Under the pieces are notes generated by a model. It was not told the origin of the DNA and made no database searches. It was given only the letters and a program-made list of their open reading frames with translations. A DNA stretch of 38,065 bases, taken from assembly GCA_001296005.1 (NCBI GenBank), contig LJHR01000018.1:1-38065 (forward strand). The letters run 5' to 3'. Positions 23,776 to 33,129 of the stretch are shown here, one piece after another. Position 1 is the first letter of the stretch. Each line of letters begins with the position of its first letter. The stretch is from an alpha proteobacterium AAP38 (GTDB lineage Bacteria; Pseudomonadota; Alphaproteobacteria; Azospirillales; Azospirillaceae). A program made the position numbers and the translations under genes.

Positions 23776-24801
23776 ATGACCAGCTTGTTCCTTACCGATA
23801 TCTGGTACTTCGCCCTGCCATCCGCCGCCCTGAAGCGGGGAAGGATGCAGGCGAAGACTCTGCTAGGACAGCCGGTCCTGTTCGCCAGGGACAATGACGA
23901 CAACGCCTTCGCGCTGCGCGATATCTGCCCGCACCGGGGCATTCCCCTGTCCTGTGGCCGATTCGATGGCCGGGAGGTGGAGTGCCGCTATCATGGCTGG
24001 CGCTTTGACGGCGGTGGCGGATGCACCGCCATCCCCTCCCTGGTCCCGGACCAGGATTTCGATTTCAGCCGTATCAAGGTTCGCCGGTATCCGGTGGCAG
24101 AGGCGCAGGGCAATCTCTGGATCTGGATGGGCGATAGCGAACCGGAGGGTGAGCCGCCGCAGATGCCCGATATGGAAGGAAGGGTGCCCAACCTGACGGA
24201 GGTCATGCATTTCCCCTGCCCCGTCGATCATGCCGTCATCGGTCTTATGGACCCGGCCCATGGGCCCTTCGTGCATCAAAGCTGGTTCTGGCGGTCCTCC
24301 CGCTCCATCCATGAAAAGGCCAAGGCCTTCGGTCCCGCCCCTTTCGGCTTTGCCATGAAACGGCACCGGCCCTCCTCCAACTCCGCCGCCTATAAGCTGC
24401 TAGGGGGCGCACCGGAGACGGAGATCACCTTCCGGCTTCCCGGTGTGCGGACCGAACATATCGCCGCCGGTCGGCACCGCATCGTCAACCTGACCACCGT
24501 CACGCCACTGGACGCCAACAATACCGAGGTCACCAACAGCTTCTACTGGACCCTGGGCTGGGCCGATCTGGCCAGGCCGATCCTGCGCCGCTTCGTGCGC
24601 CGCTTCCTGGGCCAGGATCGTGACGTGGTGGTGATGCAGCAGAAGGGGCTGGCCCATGACCCGACCTTGATGCTGATCAAGGATGCCGACACCCAGGCAC
24701 GCTGGTATCACCAGCTGAAAAACGAGTATCAGCGCGCACGGGCCGAAGGACGGGATTTTGTCAATCCGGTGAAGGATACGGTTCTGCGCTGGAGAAGTTA
24801 G
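23776..24801 (+). CDS. Rieske non-heme iron oxygenase (ring-hydroxylating alpha subunit type)
   Basis: A 341-residue oxygenase. The N-terminal Rieske domain has ligands C51 and H53 (ICPHRGIPLS) and C70 and H73 (ECRYHGWRF). The catalytic domain shows a mononuclear iron site DPAHGPFVH with H162 and H167 as ligands; D159 is the conserved acidic neighbour. It resembles VanA-like and other single-gene Rieske oxygenases, which depend on separate reductases. No reductase or ferredoxin gene is adjacent. The substrate is unknown; aromatic or steroid/hopanoid-like compounds are possible by family. Convergent with adk across a bidirectional terminator. Confidence 0.9.
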   Translation: MTSLFLTDIWYFALPSAALKRGRMQAKTLLGQPVLFARDNDDNAFALRDICPHRGIPLSCGRFDGREVECRYHGWRFDGGGGCTAIPSLVPDQDFDFSRIKVRRYPVAEAQGNLWIWMGDSEPEGEPPQMPDMEGRVPNLTEVMHFPCPVDHAVIGLMDPAHGPFVHQSWFWRSSRSIHEKAKAFGPAPFGFAMKRHRPSSNSAAYKLLGGAPETEITFRLPGVRTEHIAAGRHRIVNLTTVTPLDANNTEVTNSFYWTLGWADLARPILRRFVRRFLGQDRDVVVMQQKGLAHDPTLMLIKDADTQARWYHQLKNEYQRARAEGRDFVNPVKDTVLRWRS

Positions 24802-24834
24802 GGCTTTGCGATCCCCGTAGCGTAGCGCGGATAC

Positions 24835-24874
24835 AAAAAAGGGGCGGTCACCATGTCGGCGACCGCCCCTTTTT
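24835..24874. terminator. Bidirectional intrinsic terminator
   Basis: AAAAAA-GGGGCGGTC (24835-24849), an 11-base loop, GACCGCCCC-TTTTT (24861-24874). The 9-bp stem, flanked by A and T runs, serves both the oxygenase gene and the adk transcript. Confidence 0.95.
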
Positions 24875-24898
24875 CATTCCCTCAACCGACCCGATGGA

Positions 24899-25543
24899 TC
24901 AGCCGATGATAGCTTCCAGCTGACGGGTAACCTCATCGATCTCCGCCATGCCGTCCACCTGCTTCAACACGCCGCGAGAGGCGTAGTAGGGCAGGATGGG
25001 GGCCGTATCGCGCTCGTAAGCGGCCAGACGCTTGCCAAAGGTTTCGGCATTGTCATCGGCACGGCGCGTGAACTCCGTCGAGCCGCAATTGTCGCAGGTA
25101 CCCGCGACCGCCGTCGGCTTGAACGTATCGTGATAGCCGGTACCGCACTTGGCGCAGGTAAAGCGGCCCGTGACGCGGGTGACGAGGGCAGCCCCGTCCA
25201 CCTTCATCTCGATCACATGATCCAGCTTCAGGCCCTTATCGGCCAGCATGCTGTCCAGCGCGGCGGCCTGCGGCACGGTACGCGGGAAACCGTCCAGGAT
25301 GAAGCCCTTGGCACAGTCCGGCTGATCGATCCGTTCGGAGATCATCGCGATCATGACCTCGTCCGGCACCAACTGCCCCGCCTTCATGATGGCATCGGCG
25401 CGCTGGCCCAGCTCCGACCCGCTGCGCACGGCTGCGCGCAGCATGTCGCCCGTCGAAAGCTGTACGGTACCGTACTTCTTCTCCAGACGCTGGGACTGCG
25501 TCCCCTTACCGGCGCCCGGCGGACCCAACAGAATGAGGTTCAT
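24899..25543 (-). CDS. adk: Adenylate kinase, zinc-lid type
   Basis: A 214-residue adenylate kinase (ATP + AMP to 2 ADP). The P-loop [10 protein letters not shown] is at 7-16 and the AMP-binding motif TGDMLRAAV at 31-39. The lid carries four cysteines, C130, C133, C150 and C153 (CAKCG and CDNCG), so it is the structural-metal type. The ATG overlaps the secY stop by four bases, implying coupling. In most alphaproteobacteria adk is followed by rpsM in the same transcript; here it ends at a terminator. Confidence 0.98.
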   Translation of the reverse strand: MNLILLGPPGAGKGTQSQRLEKKYGTVQLSTGDMLRAAVRSGSELGQRADAIMKAGQLVPDEVMIAMISERIDQPDCAKGFILDGFPRTVPQAAALDSMLADKGLKLDHVIEMKVDGAALVTRVTGRFTCAKCGTGYHDTFKPTAVAGTCDNCGSTEFTRRADDNAETFGKRLAAYERDTAPILPYYASRGVLKQVDGMAEIDEVTRQLEAIIG

Positions 25544-26883
25544 CCACGTCTCCCACGCAGCTTGGCCTTCTTGATCAGTCCTTCATACTGATGCGCCAGC
25601 AGGTGGGAGTGGATCTGCGCCACGGTATCCATGGTCACCGTGACCATGATCAGCAGGCTGGTACCACCGAAATAGAAAGCGGCCCCATATTCCGCCATCA
25701 TGATTTCCGGCAGCAAGCAGACCACCGTGATGTAGGCGGCCCCCACCACCGTCAAACGGGTCAGCACGAAGTCCAGATAATCGGCCGTGTTCTTGCCGGG
25801 CCGGATGCCCGGAATGAACCCGCCATACTTCTTCAGATTCTCGGCCGTTTCGGTCGGGTTGAAGACGATGGCGGTATAGAAGAAACAGAAGAAAACGATC
25901 AGCGCGGTGTACAGCACCATGTAGAGCGGCGTGCCATGCGCGACGAAGCGGGTGATCGTGGCCAGCCATTCCGGCCCACCGGCCGACGAGAAACCGACCG
26001 CCGTCAGCGGCAGCAGCAGCAGCGACGAGGCGAAGATGGGCGGGATGACGCCAGCGGTATTCAGCTTCAGCGGCAGGTGCGAAGCCTCCCCGCCATACAT
26101 CTTGTTGCCCATCTGGCGCTTGGGATACTGCACGATCAGGCGGCGCTGTGCGCGTTCGAAGAACACGATTCCCGTGATCACGATGACCGCCAGAACCAGC
26201 AGGCCCAGGATGAACCAAGTGCTCATGGCACCGGTGCGGCCCAGCTCCAGAATCTGCGCCAAGGCACCCGGCAACGCGGCCACGATGCCGGCAAAGATGA
26301 TCAGCGAAATGCCATTGCCAACGCCCCGGGCCGTGATCTGCTCACCCAGCCACATCAGGAACATGGTGCCACCGACCATGGTGATGACGGTCGACAGGCG
26401 GAAGAACCAGCCCGGATCGATCACCACACCGCCGCCAGCCTGGTTCATGCCCTCCAGGCCTAAGGACAGGCCATAGGACTGCACCAGGGCAAGAGCCACC
26501 GTCAGGTAGCGGGTATACTGGTTCAGACGCTTGCGGCCCGACTCGCCTTCCTTCTTCAACGTCTCCAGCGACGGGGCAACAGCCGTCATCAACTGGATGA
26601 TAATCGACGCCGAAATGTAGGGCATGATGTTGAGCGCGAAGATCGACATGCGCTCAACGGCACCACCAGCGAACATGTTGAACATGCCCAGGATGCCGCC
26701 CGACTGATTGGCGAAGAAGCTGGCGAAGGCGCCGGAATCGATACCCGGCAGAGGAATGTAGGTTCCCAGGCGGTAGACGATCAACGCCCCCAGGGTAAAC
26801 CAAATCCGCTTCTTCAGTTCCGTGGCCTTCGAGAAGGCACCGAAATTGATGTTGGCGGCAAGCTGTTCAGCGGCGGATGCCAT
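25540..26883 (-). CDS. secY: SecY, preprotein translocase channel
   Basis: A 447-residue, ten-helix channel subunit of the SecYEG translocon. The start [20 protein letters not shown] leads into [20 protein letters not shown]; the plug and TM2 region ([20 protein letters not shown]) and the cytoplasmic loop [12 protein letters not shown] between TM8 and TM9 are typical. Normally it follows rplO directly, but here about 1.5 kb containing two unrelated genes intervenes. It must have its own promoter in 26884-27161; I could not find a good one there. That gap also contains a hairpin CCAGATGC/GCATaCTGG (27012-26991, minus strand). Confidence 0.98.
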   Translation of the reverse strand: MASAAEQLAANINFGAFSKATELKKRIWFTLGALIVYRLGTYIPLPGIDSGAFASFFANQSGGILGMFNMFAGGAVERMSIFALNIMPYISASIIIQLMTAVAPSLETLKKEGESGRKRLNQYTRYLTVALALVQSYGLSLGLEGMNQAGGGVVIDPGWFFRLSTVITMVGGTMFLMWLGEQITARGVGNGISLIIFAGIVAALPGALAQILELGRTGAMSTWFILGLLVLAVIVITGIVFFERAQRRLIVQYPKRQMGNKMYGGEASHLPLKLNTAGVIPPIFASSLLLLPLTAVGFSSAGGPEWLATITRFVAHGTPLYMVLYTALIVFFCFFYTAIVFNPTETAENLKKYGGFIPGIRPGKNTADYLDFVLTRLTVVGAAYITVVCLLPEIMMAEYGAAFYFGGTSLLIMVTVTMDTVAQIHSHLLAHQYEGLIKKAKLRGRRG

Positions 26884-27161
26884 AAAAGGCCTCTTGGCAA
26901 GTCACTGGTCCGGCCGAAACGGAGGGCCGGCCACTCTCACGCGTATCAACAGGACATAGGGGCATGTGGTCAACATGAAAAACACCAGCACCAGTATGCC
27001 ATGTGCATCTGGCAGGTGTCCGTTACACCACCGGACCCGGCATCCGGGCTGTCAACCGCCGTTATTCTTTCCGACCATAGGGGTAAGGCCATCGCGCGGC
27101 AGGGTCAATGCCACCAATGTAGGGGCTGCGGCATCTTGTGCCGATCATGCGGGGGAGGGGT

Positions 27162-27539
27162 TCAGGCCGCCTCAGTCTCGCTCATCAGGCCCACCATGTT
27201 CCCCTCGCTGTCGCGGCAGATGGAGAGATGGATATCCTTGCCGCCAACCCGTGCAATGAGGTGGGCCGGCTGTATGACGGGCGCGCCGGCAGCCTCCAGC
27301 GCGGCCTGTGCTGCCGTTGCGTCGGGTACGTTGTAGTAAAGGATGGGGCCGGCAACCTGCTCCTGCCCTTCTTGCGGCCCCAGCATCAGGCGGGTCTGGC
27401 CGCACTGAAAGAAGGCCAGCGACGGCGGCGCGTCGAACAGATGCGTAAGCCCCAACACATCCCGGTAAAAGGCGCGGGCGCGGTCCAGGTTTTGAACCGG
27501 AACGGCGACCTGCACGATATGCGAGGGGTTCAAGCCCAT
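27162..27539 (-). CDS. VOC-family (glyoxalase/bleomycin-resistance fold) protein
   Basis: A 125-residue single-module VOC protein: SHIVQVAVPVQNLDRARAFY with a metal-ligand-type histidine near residue 7, YRDVLGLTHLF, and the second half with KDIHLSICRDSEGNMVGLMS, which contains a typical H and E pair. It could be a dioxygenase-, glyoxalase- or resistance-type protein; the substrate is not evident. It is divergent from a MarR regulator across a 60-base AT-rich operator region, an arrangement that suggests MarR-controlled expression in response to a small molecule. GTAGGTGA precedes the ATG. Confidence 0.88.
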   Translation of the reverse strand: MGLNPSHIVQVAVPVQNLDRARAFYRDVLGLTHLFDAPPSLAFFQCGQTRLMLGPQEGQEQVAGPILYYNVPDATAAQAALEAAGAPVIQPAHLIARVGGKDIHLSICRDSEGNMVGLMSETEAA

Positions 27540-27567
27540 GGATCACCTACCCGCCGGATGATAATGT

Positions 27568-27597
27568 TTAGCTTAAGATAATTATTAGCAAAGCTAA
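27568..27597. promoter_or_regulatory. MarR-type operator and promoter region
   Basis: An AT-rich island in GC-rich DNA. TTAGCTT (27568-27574) and AAGCTAA (27591-27597) form an outer dyad. TTAGC-AAA-GCTAA (27585-27597) forms a tight inner palindrome, giving three half-sites. A -10-like GATAAT lies at 27577-27582 inside the dyad. The inner palindrome ends two bases before the marR ATG, so a bound regulator would block both divergent promoters. Confidence 0.65.
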
Positions 27598-27599
27598 CA

Positions 27600-28037
27600 A
27601 TGTCCGTAAAGCATCCCCATGATTGGCCGGACAGCGTTGCCGAGCGGCTGCATGCTGCGTCTATCCGGCTGCTGCGGCTATTGCGGCGAGAAGATGATGA
27701 TAGCGGTCTGACGGCACCACGCCTGTCGGCGCTGTCGGTGCTGGTCTTCGGGGGGCCCCGGTCCCTGGGCGAGTTGGCGGCAGCGGAACAGGTGCGCCCG
27801 CCCACCATGAGCCGGATCGTCGATGCGCTGGCGGCGGCGGCACTGGTCAGCCGTGATCCCGACCCGACAGACCGGCGCGGGGTTCGCATCACCGCAACGG
27901 AGGCCGGACGCGCCCTGCTCCTGGCCGGACGGGCCCGCCGGGTTGCCGCACTGGAGGCGCGACTGGCGCCATTGACGGTGGAAGAGCGGCAGGTATTGCA
28001 GCGTGGCGTGGAGATTCTGGAGCGCGTTCTGCGCTGA
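27600..28037 (+). CDS. MarR-family transcriptional regulator
   Basis: A 145-residue winged-helix regulator. The helix-turn-helix spans about residues 54-80 (RSLGELAAAEQVRPPTMSRI) and the wing DPTDRRGVRITATEAG is at 88-103; the flanking helices form the dimer domain. No ribosome binding site precedes the ATG at 27600. The -10 GATAAT lies only 17 bases upstream of the ATG, so the mRNA is leaderless or nearly so. It probably represses itself and the divergent VOC gene. A GC-rich hairpin follows. Confidence 0.9.
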   Translation: MSVKHPHDWPDSVAERLHAASIRLLRLLRREDDDSGLTAPRLSALSVLVFGGPRSLGELAAAEQVRPPTMSRIVDALAAAALVSRDPDPTDRRGVRITATEAGRALLLAGRARRVAALEARLAPLTVEERQVLQRGVEILERVLR

Positions 28038-28067
28038 CGCGCCATCCATGAATGCCAAACGCAAAGA

Positions 28068-28091
28068 CGCCCGGCTCAATCAAGCCGGGCG
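28068..28091. terminator. Hairpin after marR
   Basis: CGCCCGGCT / AGCCGGGCG, a perfect 9-bp stem with a 6-base loop. It is followed by CCCTT on the plus strand and by TCTTTGCGTTT on the minus strand, so it could act in either direction. Confidence 0.7.
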
Positions 28092-28361
28092 CCCTTCGCA
28101 GCCATATCTCAAGAATTCCCGCCACATTTGAAATCTTGAACGCCAAACATGCTGGGCACTCCAAATGCCTCGGCTGTAATGCGCCGGTGCGGATGGTACC
28201 GGGCAGTGCCTAGCGGTGTTTGCCGCCTTTACCGCCCCAGTGCGTCACCATCGGTGCCACGTCTTGATAACTACATAAGCAACTTACTAACGTCAAGTCG
28301 TTTATCATAGTGGCATCGAATGTCACATGCCTGCTTGGCCGGGGCGGAGGGCCGAAACGCA

Positions 28362-28391
28362 ACAAGGCCCCGGATCGCTCCGGGGCCTTGT
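28362..28391 (-). terminator. Terminator after rplO
   Basis: A perfect 12-bp stem ACAAGGCCCCGG / CCGGGGCCTTGT with a 6-base loop, 34 bases after the rplO stop. The minus-strand tail is T-rich only in part (TGCGTTTCGG). It marks the end of the S10-spc transcript before secY. Confidence 0.8.
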
Positions 28392-28424
28392 CACGTGCTT
28401 TACCAACGGCGTTGGCAGAACCGA

Positions 28425-28895
28425 TCAGGCCTCAACGGCCGGCAGGTTCACCTTGCCACCAGCAGCCTCGACCGCGGCGACGGCACCGGCGGAAGCGCCA
28501 GCCACGTCGAAGGTCACGGCGGCCTTGATGGCGCCCTTGTTCAGCAGACGCACGCCGTCGGCGGAGACACGCACCAGGCCGGCCTTGACCAGCGCTTCGG
28601 CGTTCACCGTCTCGGCAGCGTTCAGACGACCGTCATCGATGGCCTTCTGTACAGCGCCCACGTTGACCACGGAGTAATCCTTGGCGAACGGAACGTTGGA
28701 GAAGCCACGCTTCGGCAGACGGCGATGCAGAGGCATCTGGCCGCCTTCGAAGCCCTTGATCGAGACGCCCGTACGGGACTTCTGACCCTTGACGCCACGG
28801 CCACCGGTCTTGCCCTTACCGGACCCGATACCGCGACCGATGCGCATGCGAAGCTTGCGTGCGCCCGGGTTTTCACTGATTTCGTTGAGCTTCAT
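28425..28895 (-). CDS. rplO: 50S ribosomal protein L15
   Basis: A 156-residue L15. The glycine/arginine-rich N-terminus [20 protein letters not shown], the [16 protein letters not shown] segment and [17 protein letters not shown] are diagnostic of this 23S rRNA-binding protein. It is the last gene of the block running from rpsJ. Elsewhere it is followed by secY; here a terminator and a MarR/VOC module intervene. Confidence 0.98.
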   Translation of the reverse strand: MKLNEISENPGARKLRMRIGRGIGSGKGKTGGRGVKGQKSRTGVSIKGFEGGQMPLHRRLPKRGFSNVPFAKDYSVVNVGAVQKAIDDGRLNAAETVNAEALVKAGLVRVSADGVRLLNKGAIKAAVTFDVAGASAGAVAAVEAAGGKVNLPAVEA

Positions 28896-28930
28896 GGTCT
28901 TGATCCTTCAGGCCGTATCGGGGAAACCTC

Positions 28931-29122
28931 TTACGAGGCCTCCTCGACGCGCACGAGGTGCCGAACCTTGTTGATCATCCCACGAACAGCCGGCGTATCT
29001 TCCAGCTCGCGGGTGCGGTTCAGCTTGTTGAGACCCAGACCGATCAGGGTCGCACGCTGGTCGCCCTGGCGGCCAATCGGGCTCCCCGTCTGGGTCACGA
29101 TGACGGTGTTCTTGTCAGCCAT
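28931..29122 (-). CDS. rpmD: 50S ribosomal protein L30
   Basis: A 63-residue L30, short bacterial form. [20 protein letters not shown] and the [20 protein letters not shown] segment match the family. Its ATG directly abuts the rpsE stop (no intergenic base), implying coupled translation. Confidence 0.97.
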   Translation of the reverse strand: MADKNTVIVTQTGSPIGRQGDQRATLIGLGLNKLNRTRELEDTPAVRGMINKVRHLVRVEEAS

Positions 29123-29740
29123 TTACGCGGCCTCCTTCTCGCCTTCGCGCTTGCCCAGGATATCGGACACGCGACGACCACGACGGGCAGCCACCGAACG
29201 CGGGCTGACGCACTGCGTCAGAGCGTCGAAGGTCGCCTTGATCATGTTGTGCGGGTTGGAAGTACCGACCGACTTGGTCACCACGTCCGCCACGCCCAGG
29301 GCTTCGAAGATGGCGCGCATCGGGCCACCCGCGATGATGCCGGTACCCGGAGGAGCGGCACGGAGCACGACCTTGCCGGCACCGAAGTGACCGAAAACGT
29401 CATGATGCAACGTGCGACCCTCGCGCAGCGGCACGCGGATCATTGAGCGCTTGGCCTGCTCAGTGGCCTTGCGGATGGCCTCCGGCACTTCGCGGGCCTT
29501 GCCCGAACCGACGCCGACGCGACCCTTCGCGTCGCCGACAACAACGATGGCAGCGAAGCCGAAGCGACGGCCACCCTTGACCACCTTGGCGACGCGGTTG
29601 ATCCCGACGAGCTTTTCGACGAGATCATCGCCCTCGCGTTCCTCACGACGATCACGGTTGTCGCGATCGCGGCGCTCGCCACGATCGCGGCCACGCCGCT
29701 CATTCTCGCCGCCGGCCGCGCTGTTCTCATTACGAGCCAT
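29123..29740 (-). CDS. rpsE: 30S ribosomal protein S5
   Basis: A 205-residue S5, part of the decoding-fidelity region with S4. The double-stranded RNA-binding-like N-domain starts [20 protein letters not shown], followed by the [20 protein letters not shown] segment. The first 38 residues are an extension very rich in R, D, E and N (for example [19 protein letters not shown]), longer than in E. coli (167 aa) and probably disordered; such extensions occur in alphaproteobacteria. Confidence 0.98.
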   Translation of the reverse strand: MARNENSAAGGENERRGRDRGERRDRDNRDRREEREGDDLVEKLVGINRVAKVVKGGRRFGFAAIVVVGDAKGRVGVGSGKAREVPEAIRKATEQAKRSMIRVPLREGRTLHHDVFGHFGAGKVVLRAAPPGTGIIAGGPMRAIFEALGVADVVTKSVGTSNPHNMIKATFDALTQCVSPRSVAARRGRRVSDILGKREGEKEAA

Positions 29741-29750
29741 GCTAACCCCC

Positions 29751-30113
29751 TTAGAACTGCAGGCCGGCTTCGCGGGCGGCGTCGGCCAAAGCCTTCACAC
29801 GCCCGTGATACAGGTACTGACCACGATCGAAGTAAACGGTGGTGACGCCTGCGGCGACAGCGCGTTCGGCAATCAGCTTGCCGACGGACTTTGCCGCCTC
29901 GGTGTCCGCCCCGGTCTTCAGGCCTTCGCGCAGATCCTTTTCCAGGGTCGACGCAGAAACCAGCGTGCGGCCGGCCTCGTCGTCGATGATCTGGGCATAG
30001 ATGTGCTGGCTCGACCGGAAGACCGAGAGACGAGCGCGCCCGCTGCCGACCTTGCGGAGCCGGGCGCGCACCCGCGCCTTGCGGCGCTGGTTGAGATCTT
30101 TTTGCTTGCTCAT
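29751..30113 (-). CDS. rplR: 50S ribosomal protein L18
   Basis: A 120-residue L18, which binds 5S r[23 protein letters not shown] and [20 protein letters not shown] are characteristic, as is the C-terminal [20 protein letters not shown]. It lies 11 bases downstream of rplF. Confidence 0.98.
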   Translation of the reverse strand: MSKQKDLNQRRKARVRARLRKVGSGRARLSVFRSSQHIYAQIIDDEAGRTLVSASTLEKDLREGLKTGADTEAAKSVGKLIAERAVAAGVTTVYFDRGQYLYHGRVKALADAAREAGLQF

Positions 30114-30124
30114 CGTCGTCCGCC

Positions 30125-30658
30125 TTACTTCTTCTTGCCTTCTTTGCGGATGATCGTCTCGTTATCGTACTTGACGCCCTTGCCCTTGTAGGGCTCAGGC
30201 GGACGATAGGAGCGGATCTCCGCAGCGATCTGACCAACTTGCTGCTTGTCAGCACCGCTGATCGAGATGGACGTCGGCTTGTCGCACTTCATCGTGATAC
30301 CCGCGGGAATGGGGTAGCGGATGTCGTGCGAGAAACCCAGGTTCAGCACCAGCTCCGAACCAGCAACGGCGGCCTTGTAGCCGACGCCGGTGATTTCGAG
30401 ATTGCGGGTGAAACCCTTGTCCACACCGGTCACCAGGTTGGCAACGTTGGTACGGGCGGTGGCCCAGTTCTGGCGAGCGCGGACCGTTTCGGTCCGCGGC
30501 AGGACGACAACATTGCCGCCCTCCAGCTTGGCCTCGATTTCGTCGATCAAGTTCAAGCTGAGCTGACCCAGCTTGCCCTTGGCGGTGACAGTCTGACCGG
30601 TGACCTGGACGGTAACGCCGGCCGGCACCGGCACCGGATGCTTTCCGATACGGGACAT
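30125..30658 (-). CDS. rplF: 50S ribosomal protein L6
   Basis: A 177-residue L6 with the two alpha/beta repeats of the family; [20 protein letters not shown] at the start and [18 protein letters not shown] near the end. The frame is open upstream to 30706, but the start at 30658 is chosen because AAGGAG precedes it and the protein then starts as the family does. Confidence 0.98.
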   Translation of the reverse strand: MSRIGKHPVPVPAGVTVQVTGQTVTAKGKLGQLSLNLIDEIEAKLEGGNVVVLPRTETVRARQNWATARTNVANLVTGVDKGFTRNLEITGVGYKAAVAGSELVLNLGFSHDIRYPIPAGITMKCDKPTSISISGADKQQVGQIAAEIRSYRPPEPYKGKGVKYDNETIIRKEGKKK

Positions 30659-30671
30659 GTGGCCGTGCTCC

Positions 30672-31070
30672 TTAGAACACCTTGCAGAGGACTTCGCCGC
30701 CAACATTGGCAGCGCGGGCCTCTACATCAGACATGACGCCGCGAGGCGTCGACAGGATCGAAATACCGAGGCCATTATAGACCCGCGGCAGATCGGCGAT
30801 CTTCGAATAGATGCGGCGGCCCGGCTTGGAAACGCGGTGCACTTCCTTGATAACCGGCTCGCCTTCGAAGTACTTCAGTTCGATGCGCAGGGACTGCACA
30901 CCGGGACGGTCTTCCTCCACGGCATAACCGCGGATGTAACCTTCACGCTTCAGGACTTCCAGCACATTGGTGCGGAGCTTCGACGCGGGGCTCGTCACGA
31001 CCGACATACGGGCTTTCTGACCGTTACGAATACGGGTCAGCATATCGCCCAGGGGATCGCTCAGGCTCAT
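30672..31070 (-). CDS. rpsH: 30S ribosomal protein S8
   Basis: A 132-residue S8, a primary 16S rRNA binder and, in E. coli, the autogenous regulator of the spc operon. Diagnostic segments are [20 protein letters not shown], the [20 protein letters not shown] loop and C-terminal [10 protein letters not shown] target structure around rplE was not obvious by eye. Confidence 0.98.
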   Translation of the reverse strand: MSLSDPLGDMLTRIRNGQKARMSVVTSPASKLRTNVLEVLKREGYIRGYAVEEDRPGVQSLRIELKYFEGEPVIKEVHRVSKPGRRIYSKIADLPRVYNGLGISILSTPRGVMSDVEARAANVGGEVLCKVF

Positions 31071-31083
31071 TACCCGACCCTCC

Positions 31084-31389
31084 TTACCAGCTGGACTTGG
31101 TCATGCCCGGGATCTGGCCATTGCTGGCGAGATCACGCAGGGCGACACGGCACAAGCGGAACTTGCGATAGAAGGCGCGCGGACGCCCCGTCAGCTCGCA
31201 ACGGTTCCGGATGCGGGTACGGCTGCCATTGCGGGGCAGCTGCGCCAGCTTCAGGACAGCCGTGAAACGCTCCTCATCGGAGAGTTCGCGGTTCTTAGCG
31301 GTCGCCTTGAGGGCGGTGCGCTTTTCCCGGTGCTTCGCCGCCAGTTCGGTGCGGCGCTTGTTCTTCTCGATAGAGCTCTTCTTAGCCAT
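31084..31389 (-). CDS. rpsN: 30S ribosomal protein S14 (long form)
   Basis: A 101-residue S14 of the zinc-free (C-minus) type: [20 protein letters not shown] at the start and [20 protein letters not shown] near the end, lacking the CxxC pairs of the short zinc form. The start at 31389 is preferred over 31422 by family alignment. It overlaps the end of rplE by eight bases. Confidence 0.97.
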   Translation of the reverse strand: MAKKSSIEKNKRRTELAAKHREKRTALKATAKNRELSDEERFTAVLKLAQLPRNGSRTRIRNRCELTGRPRAFYRKFRLCRVALRDLASNGQIPGMTKSSW

Positions 31390-31942
31390 TGGTCCCCGCC
31401 TCCCCGGCGAAAGGCATGTCAAAACCCTTCAGGAGAGCCTTGGCTTCCTTGTCGGTCTTGGCCGTGGTGACGAAGATGATGTCCATGCCGCGGATATCGT
31501 CCACCTTATCGTAGTCGATTTCCGGGAAAATCAGCTGTTCCTTCAGGCCCAGCGCGTAGTTCCCGCGGCCATCGAACGCGTTGCCGTTAATACCGCGGAA
31601 GTCGCGGACGCGCGGCAGCGCGATGGTGACCAGACGATCCAGGAACTCATACATGCGGTCGGCGCGCAGGGTGACCTTGCAACCGATCGGCATGCCTTCG
31701 CGCAGCTTGAACTGGGCGATGGACTTGCGAGCCTTCGTGATCACGGGCTTCTGACCAGTGATCGCAGCCAGCTCAGCGGCAGCCTGCGTCACCTTCTTGC
31801 CGTCGCTGGCGGCTTCGCCAACGCCCATGTTGATCACGATCTTTTCGAGACGCGGAATCTGCATGTCGTTGGCGTAGTTGAACTCCGCCTTCAACTTTGC
31901 ACGCAGGGTCGCGTCGTAGCGTTCTTTCATACGAGCAGCCAT
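31382..31942 (-). CDS. rplE: 50S ribosomal protein L5
   Basis: A 186-residue L5, a 5S rRNA binder contacting the P-site t[37 protein letters not shown] and [17 protein letters not shown] are diagnostic. The frame extends by a GTG to 31954, but the ATG at 31942 follows a GAGG site and gives the usual length. Only eight bases separate it from rplX. Confidence 0.97.
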   Translation of the reverse strand: MAARMKERYDATLRAKLKAEFNYANDMQIPRLEKIVINMGVGEAASDGKKVTQAAAELAAITGQKPVITKARKSIAQFKLREGMPIGCKVTLRADRMYEFLDRLVTIALPRVRDFRGINGNAFDGRGNYALGLKEQLIFPEIDYDKVDDIRGMDIIFVTTAKTDKEAKALLKGFDMPFAGEAGTNG

Positions 31943-31950
31943 GGCGCGCC

Positions 31951-32265
31951 TCACTCGATCACTTCGCCGGAAGCCTTGGCGAAACGGACCTTGCGGCCGT
32001 CTTCCAGCGTCCGGAAGCCGACGCGGGTCGGCTTGTTGGTCTTCGGGTCGAGAATGGCGACGTTGGACAGGTCCAGTGCCGCTTCAATCTCGACGATGCC
32101 GCCCTGCTGCATCGGGGTCTGACGCTGGTGCTTCTTCACCAGGTTGACACCGCGCACCTTGACACGGCCCTCGGACGGCAGAACGGCGATAACTTCGCCG
32201 GTCTTGCCCTTGTCCTTACCGGTGATGACAGCGACCTTGTCGCCCTTGCGGATCTTCGCAGCCAT
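31951..32265 (-). CDS. rplX: 50S ribosomal protein L24
   Basis: A 104-residue L24 with an N-terminal KOW motif ([20 protein letters not shown]), an assembly-initiating 23S rRNA binder. It overlaps the rplN stop by one base (ATGA-like junction), implying coupling. Confidence 0.98.
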   Translation of the reverse strand: MAAKIRKGDKVAVITGKDKGKTGEVIAVLPSEGRVKVRGVNLVKKHQRQTPMQQGGIVEIEAALDLSNVAILDPKTNKPTRVGFRTLEDGRKVRFAKASGEVIE

Positions 32266-32633
32266 CAGAGCACCTCCGGCGCCAGCGAAATGATCTTCAT
32301 GAACTTCTTGCCGCGCAGCTCACGGGTCACGGGCCCGAAAATGCGCGTACCGATCGGCTCGCCCTGCTTGTTGATCAGCACGGCAGCGTTACGGTCGAAG
32401 CGGATGACGGAACCGTCCTCACGGCGCAGTTCCTTGGCGGTGCGAACGATGACCGCGCGCTGCACGTCACCCTTCTTAACACGGCCGCGCGGGATGGCCT
32501 CCTTCACCGACACGACGATAACATCGCCGATGGCGGCGAAGCGACGACCAGCGCCGCCCAGCACCTTGATGCACTGCACCCGGCGCGCGCCGCTATTGTC
32601 CGCGACTTCCAGGTTGGTTTGCATCTGAATCAT
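32265..32633 (-). CDS. rplN: 50S ribosomal protein L14
   Basis: A 122-residue L14, located at the intersubunit face and near the RsfS and initiation factor contact area. [20 protein letters not shown] at the start and [20 protein letters not shown] are diagnostic. Confidence 0.98.
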   Translation of the reverse strand: MIQMQTNLEVADNSGARRVQCIKVLGGAGRRFAAIGDVIVVSVKEAIPRGRVKKGDVQRAVIVRTAKELRREDGSVIRFDRNAAVLINKQGEPIGTRIFGPVTRELRGKKFMKIISLAPEVL

Positions 32634-32651
32634 GGAATGTCTTCCTTATCT

Positions 32652-32909
32652 TCAGGCGTTCGGAGTGTCGCCAGCGGCCGGAGCCACGACGACGGTCCAC
32701 CGCTTCGACTTGGAGATCGGACGGCATTCTTCGATCTGGACGGTGTCGCCGATCTTGAACGCGTTCGCCTCGTCGTGGGCGGCGTACTTCTTGGACTGCT
32801 TGATGAACTTCTTATACACAGGATGCATAACGCGACGTTCGACGAGCACGGTGACGGTCTTGTCACCCTTGTCGGACACCACGGTACCCTGCAGGACGCG
32901 ACGGGGCAT
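32652..32909 (-). CDS. rpsQ: 30S ribosomal protein S17
   Basis: An 85-residue S17 with an OB fold: [20 protein letters not shown], then [18 protein letters not shown]. The frame is open much further upstream into rpmC (32996). The ATG at 32909, preceded by GAGGGG, is the only start that fits the family. Confidence 0.98.
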   Translation of the reverse strand: MPRRVLQGTVVSDKGDKTVTVLVERRVMHPVYKKFIKQSKKYAAHDEANAFKIGDTVQIEECRPISKSKRWTVVVAPAAGDTPNA

Positions 32910-32922
32910 CGTTAACCCCTCC

Positions 32923-33129
32923 TCAGGACGCGGACGCAGCAGAAACCTGCTGGCCCAGGATGGTCTTGATGCGGGCGATGTCGCGACGCACCACACGAAC
33001 CCGCGCAGTATTCTCCAGCTGGCCGGAAGCCTTCTGGAAACGCAGGTTGAACTGTTCCTTCTTGAGCTGGAGGAGCTGATCGTTCAGCTCGTCCGTGCTC
33101 TTGCCGCGAAGGTCAGTAGCCTTCGTCAT
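32923..33129 (-). CDS. rpmC: 50S ribosomal protein L29
   Basis: A 68-residue two-helix L29 at the tunnel exit. [20 protein letters not shown] and [20 protein letters not shown] match the family. Its ATG overlaps the rplP stop by four bases. Confidence 0.98.
   Translation of the reverse strand: MTKATDLRGKSTDELNDQLLQLKKEQFNLRFQKASGQLENTARVRVVRRDIARIKTILGQQVSAASAS

Larger units (their letters stand above)
28038..28424. other. Intergenic region marR / rplO
   Basis: About 390 bases where marR (plus) and rplO (minus) converge. It holds the two hairpins listed separately. Between them, on the minus strand, TTGACG (28296-28291) and TAGTTA (28273-28268) are spaced by 17 bases and would fire toward the marR hairpin about 180 bases away. 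The -10 is poor, so a transcript here is only a possibility. The AT content rises around 28260-28310. Confidence 0.35.

Noticed and set aside
26944-26973. secY promoter TTGACC-N18-TTGATA on the minus strand
   Set aside because: The -10 matches consensus at only two positions, so it cannot be supported.
28210-28308. 32-codon minus-strand frame ending in a WGGKGGKHR-like tail
   Set aside because: No ribosome binding site, the only candidate promoter lies inside the frame, and there is no recognisable family. Kept only as an intergenic remark.
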